From assembly GCA_003487665.1 (NCBI GenBank), contig DNFA01000071.1, positions 8,428-13,454 on the forward strand: 5,027 nucleotides of DNA, read 5' to 3'. Of the stretch, positions 4,795-5,027 are shown in pieces. The DNA comes from Oscillibacter sp. GTDB taxonomy: Bacteria; Bacillota; Clostridia; Oscillospirales; Oscillospiraceae. The notes below the pieces were generated by a model, which saw only the letters and a list, made by a program, of their open reading frames with translations, did no database searches and was not told the origin of the DNA. The translations under genes were made by a program, and so were the position numbers. The first letter of the stretch is position 1. Each line of letters opens with the position of its first letter.

Positions 4795-5027
4795 ATGAAA
4801 ACCGACTGCTGCTGTCAGAGAAAGACAAAGCACCGCACACCCGAGGAGCAGAAAAAGCTCCTGAATCGCCTGTGCCGCATCGAGGGACAGGTACGCGGCT
4901 TACAGGAAATGCTGAAAAGCGACGCCTACTGCCCCGACATTCTGATACAGGTATCCGCCGTGGGCGCGGCGCTGAACAGCTTCAGCAAGGAGCTGCTGGC
5001 CTCGCATATCCGCACCTGTGTGGCGGA
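4795..5027 (+). CDS. csoR: CsoR-family copper-sensing transcriptional repressor, 3' end cut off by window
   Basis: The first 77 codons are visible and the frame is still open at the window edge; the family is usually about 85-120 aa. This all-helical DNA-binding repressor (DUF156: CsoR/RcnR/FrmR) leaves DNA when it binds its metal or other signal. The family signature LLNRLCRIEGQVRGLQEML is at 22-40. Metal-ligand positions C46, H71 and C75 have the C-x24-H-x3-C spacing of Cu(I)-sensing CsoR (M. tuberculosis C36, H61, C65). Nickel sensor RcnR and formaldehyde sensor FrmR differ at the last position. Extra cysteines at 5-7 and 27 are unusual. AGGAGG lies 9 bases upstream of the ATG at 4795. A strong promoter and two palindromic operators precede it, indicating autoregulation. 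A copper exporter (copA/copZ) downstream would fit but lies beyond the window. A persulfide sensor (CstR) keeps only two Cys, so Cu(I) is preferred. Confidence 0.93.
   Translation, partial: MKTDCCCQRKTKHRTPEEQKKLLNRLCRIEGQVRGLQEMLKSDAYCPDILIQVSAVGAALNSFSKELLASHIRTCVA

Noticed and set aside
4498..4840. Three overlapping minus-strand frames over spoVAE and the csoR leader
   Set aside because: They lie antisense to spoVAE and the csoR promoter, lack recognisable motifs, and are short enough to occur by chance at this GC content.

Overview
The window looks like ordinary chromosome from a GC-rich, spore-forming, low-oxygen Firmicute, most likely a Clostridia member of the Oscillospiraceae/Ruminococcaceae type. 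That placement is inferred from four things: strong G/C bias at third codon positions, AGGAGG-type ribosome binding sites, forespore spoVAD-spoVAE genes, and a CsoR-family metal regulator. No mobile element, CRISPR array, tRNA or rRNA is visible, and no gene-free stretch exceeds about 130 bases.

Layout, left to right. (1) Bases 1-287 (+) are the 3' part of an ArsC/Spx-like thioredoxin-fold protein, closed by a strong hairpin terminator. (2) Two minus-strand genes form an apparent operon read leftward from about 2145: a 197-aa cysteine-rich protein of unknown function (2116-1523), then a cation diffusion facilitator (CDF) metal exporter (1495-326) with an unusually long, apparently duplicated C-terminal domain. 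(3) Divergent from that operon, azlC and azlD (2244-3259, +) overlap by 10 bases and encode a branched-chain amino acid exporter, ended by a strong terminator. The two -35 boxes of the divergent promoters are only 3 bp apart. (4) A sigma-G-like promoter precedes spoVAD-spoVAE (3353-4731, +), parts of the forespore dipicolinic acid (DPA) channel. The usual partner spoVAC is not upstream. (5) The right edge holds the first 77 codons of a CsoR-family copper-sensing repressor with a textbook promoter. Two near-identical 17-bp palindromes flank its transcription start, one in the promoter spacer and one on the ribosome binding site.

Functionally the window joins three themes: metal handling (CDF exporter with a zinc-ribbon-like partner, and CsoR), amino acid export (AzlCD), and spore DPA uptake (SpoVAD/SpoVAE). 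The most interesting points are regulatory: the twin CsoR operators, the sigma-G promoter butted against a terminator, and possible read-through from spoVAE into csoR because no terminator separates them. I see no clearly new multi-gene system. The least explained gene is the 197-aa cysteine-rich protein paired with the metal exporter.
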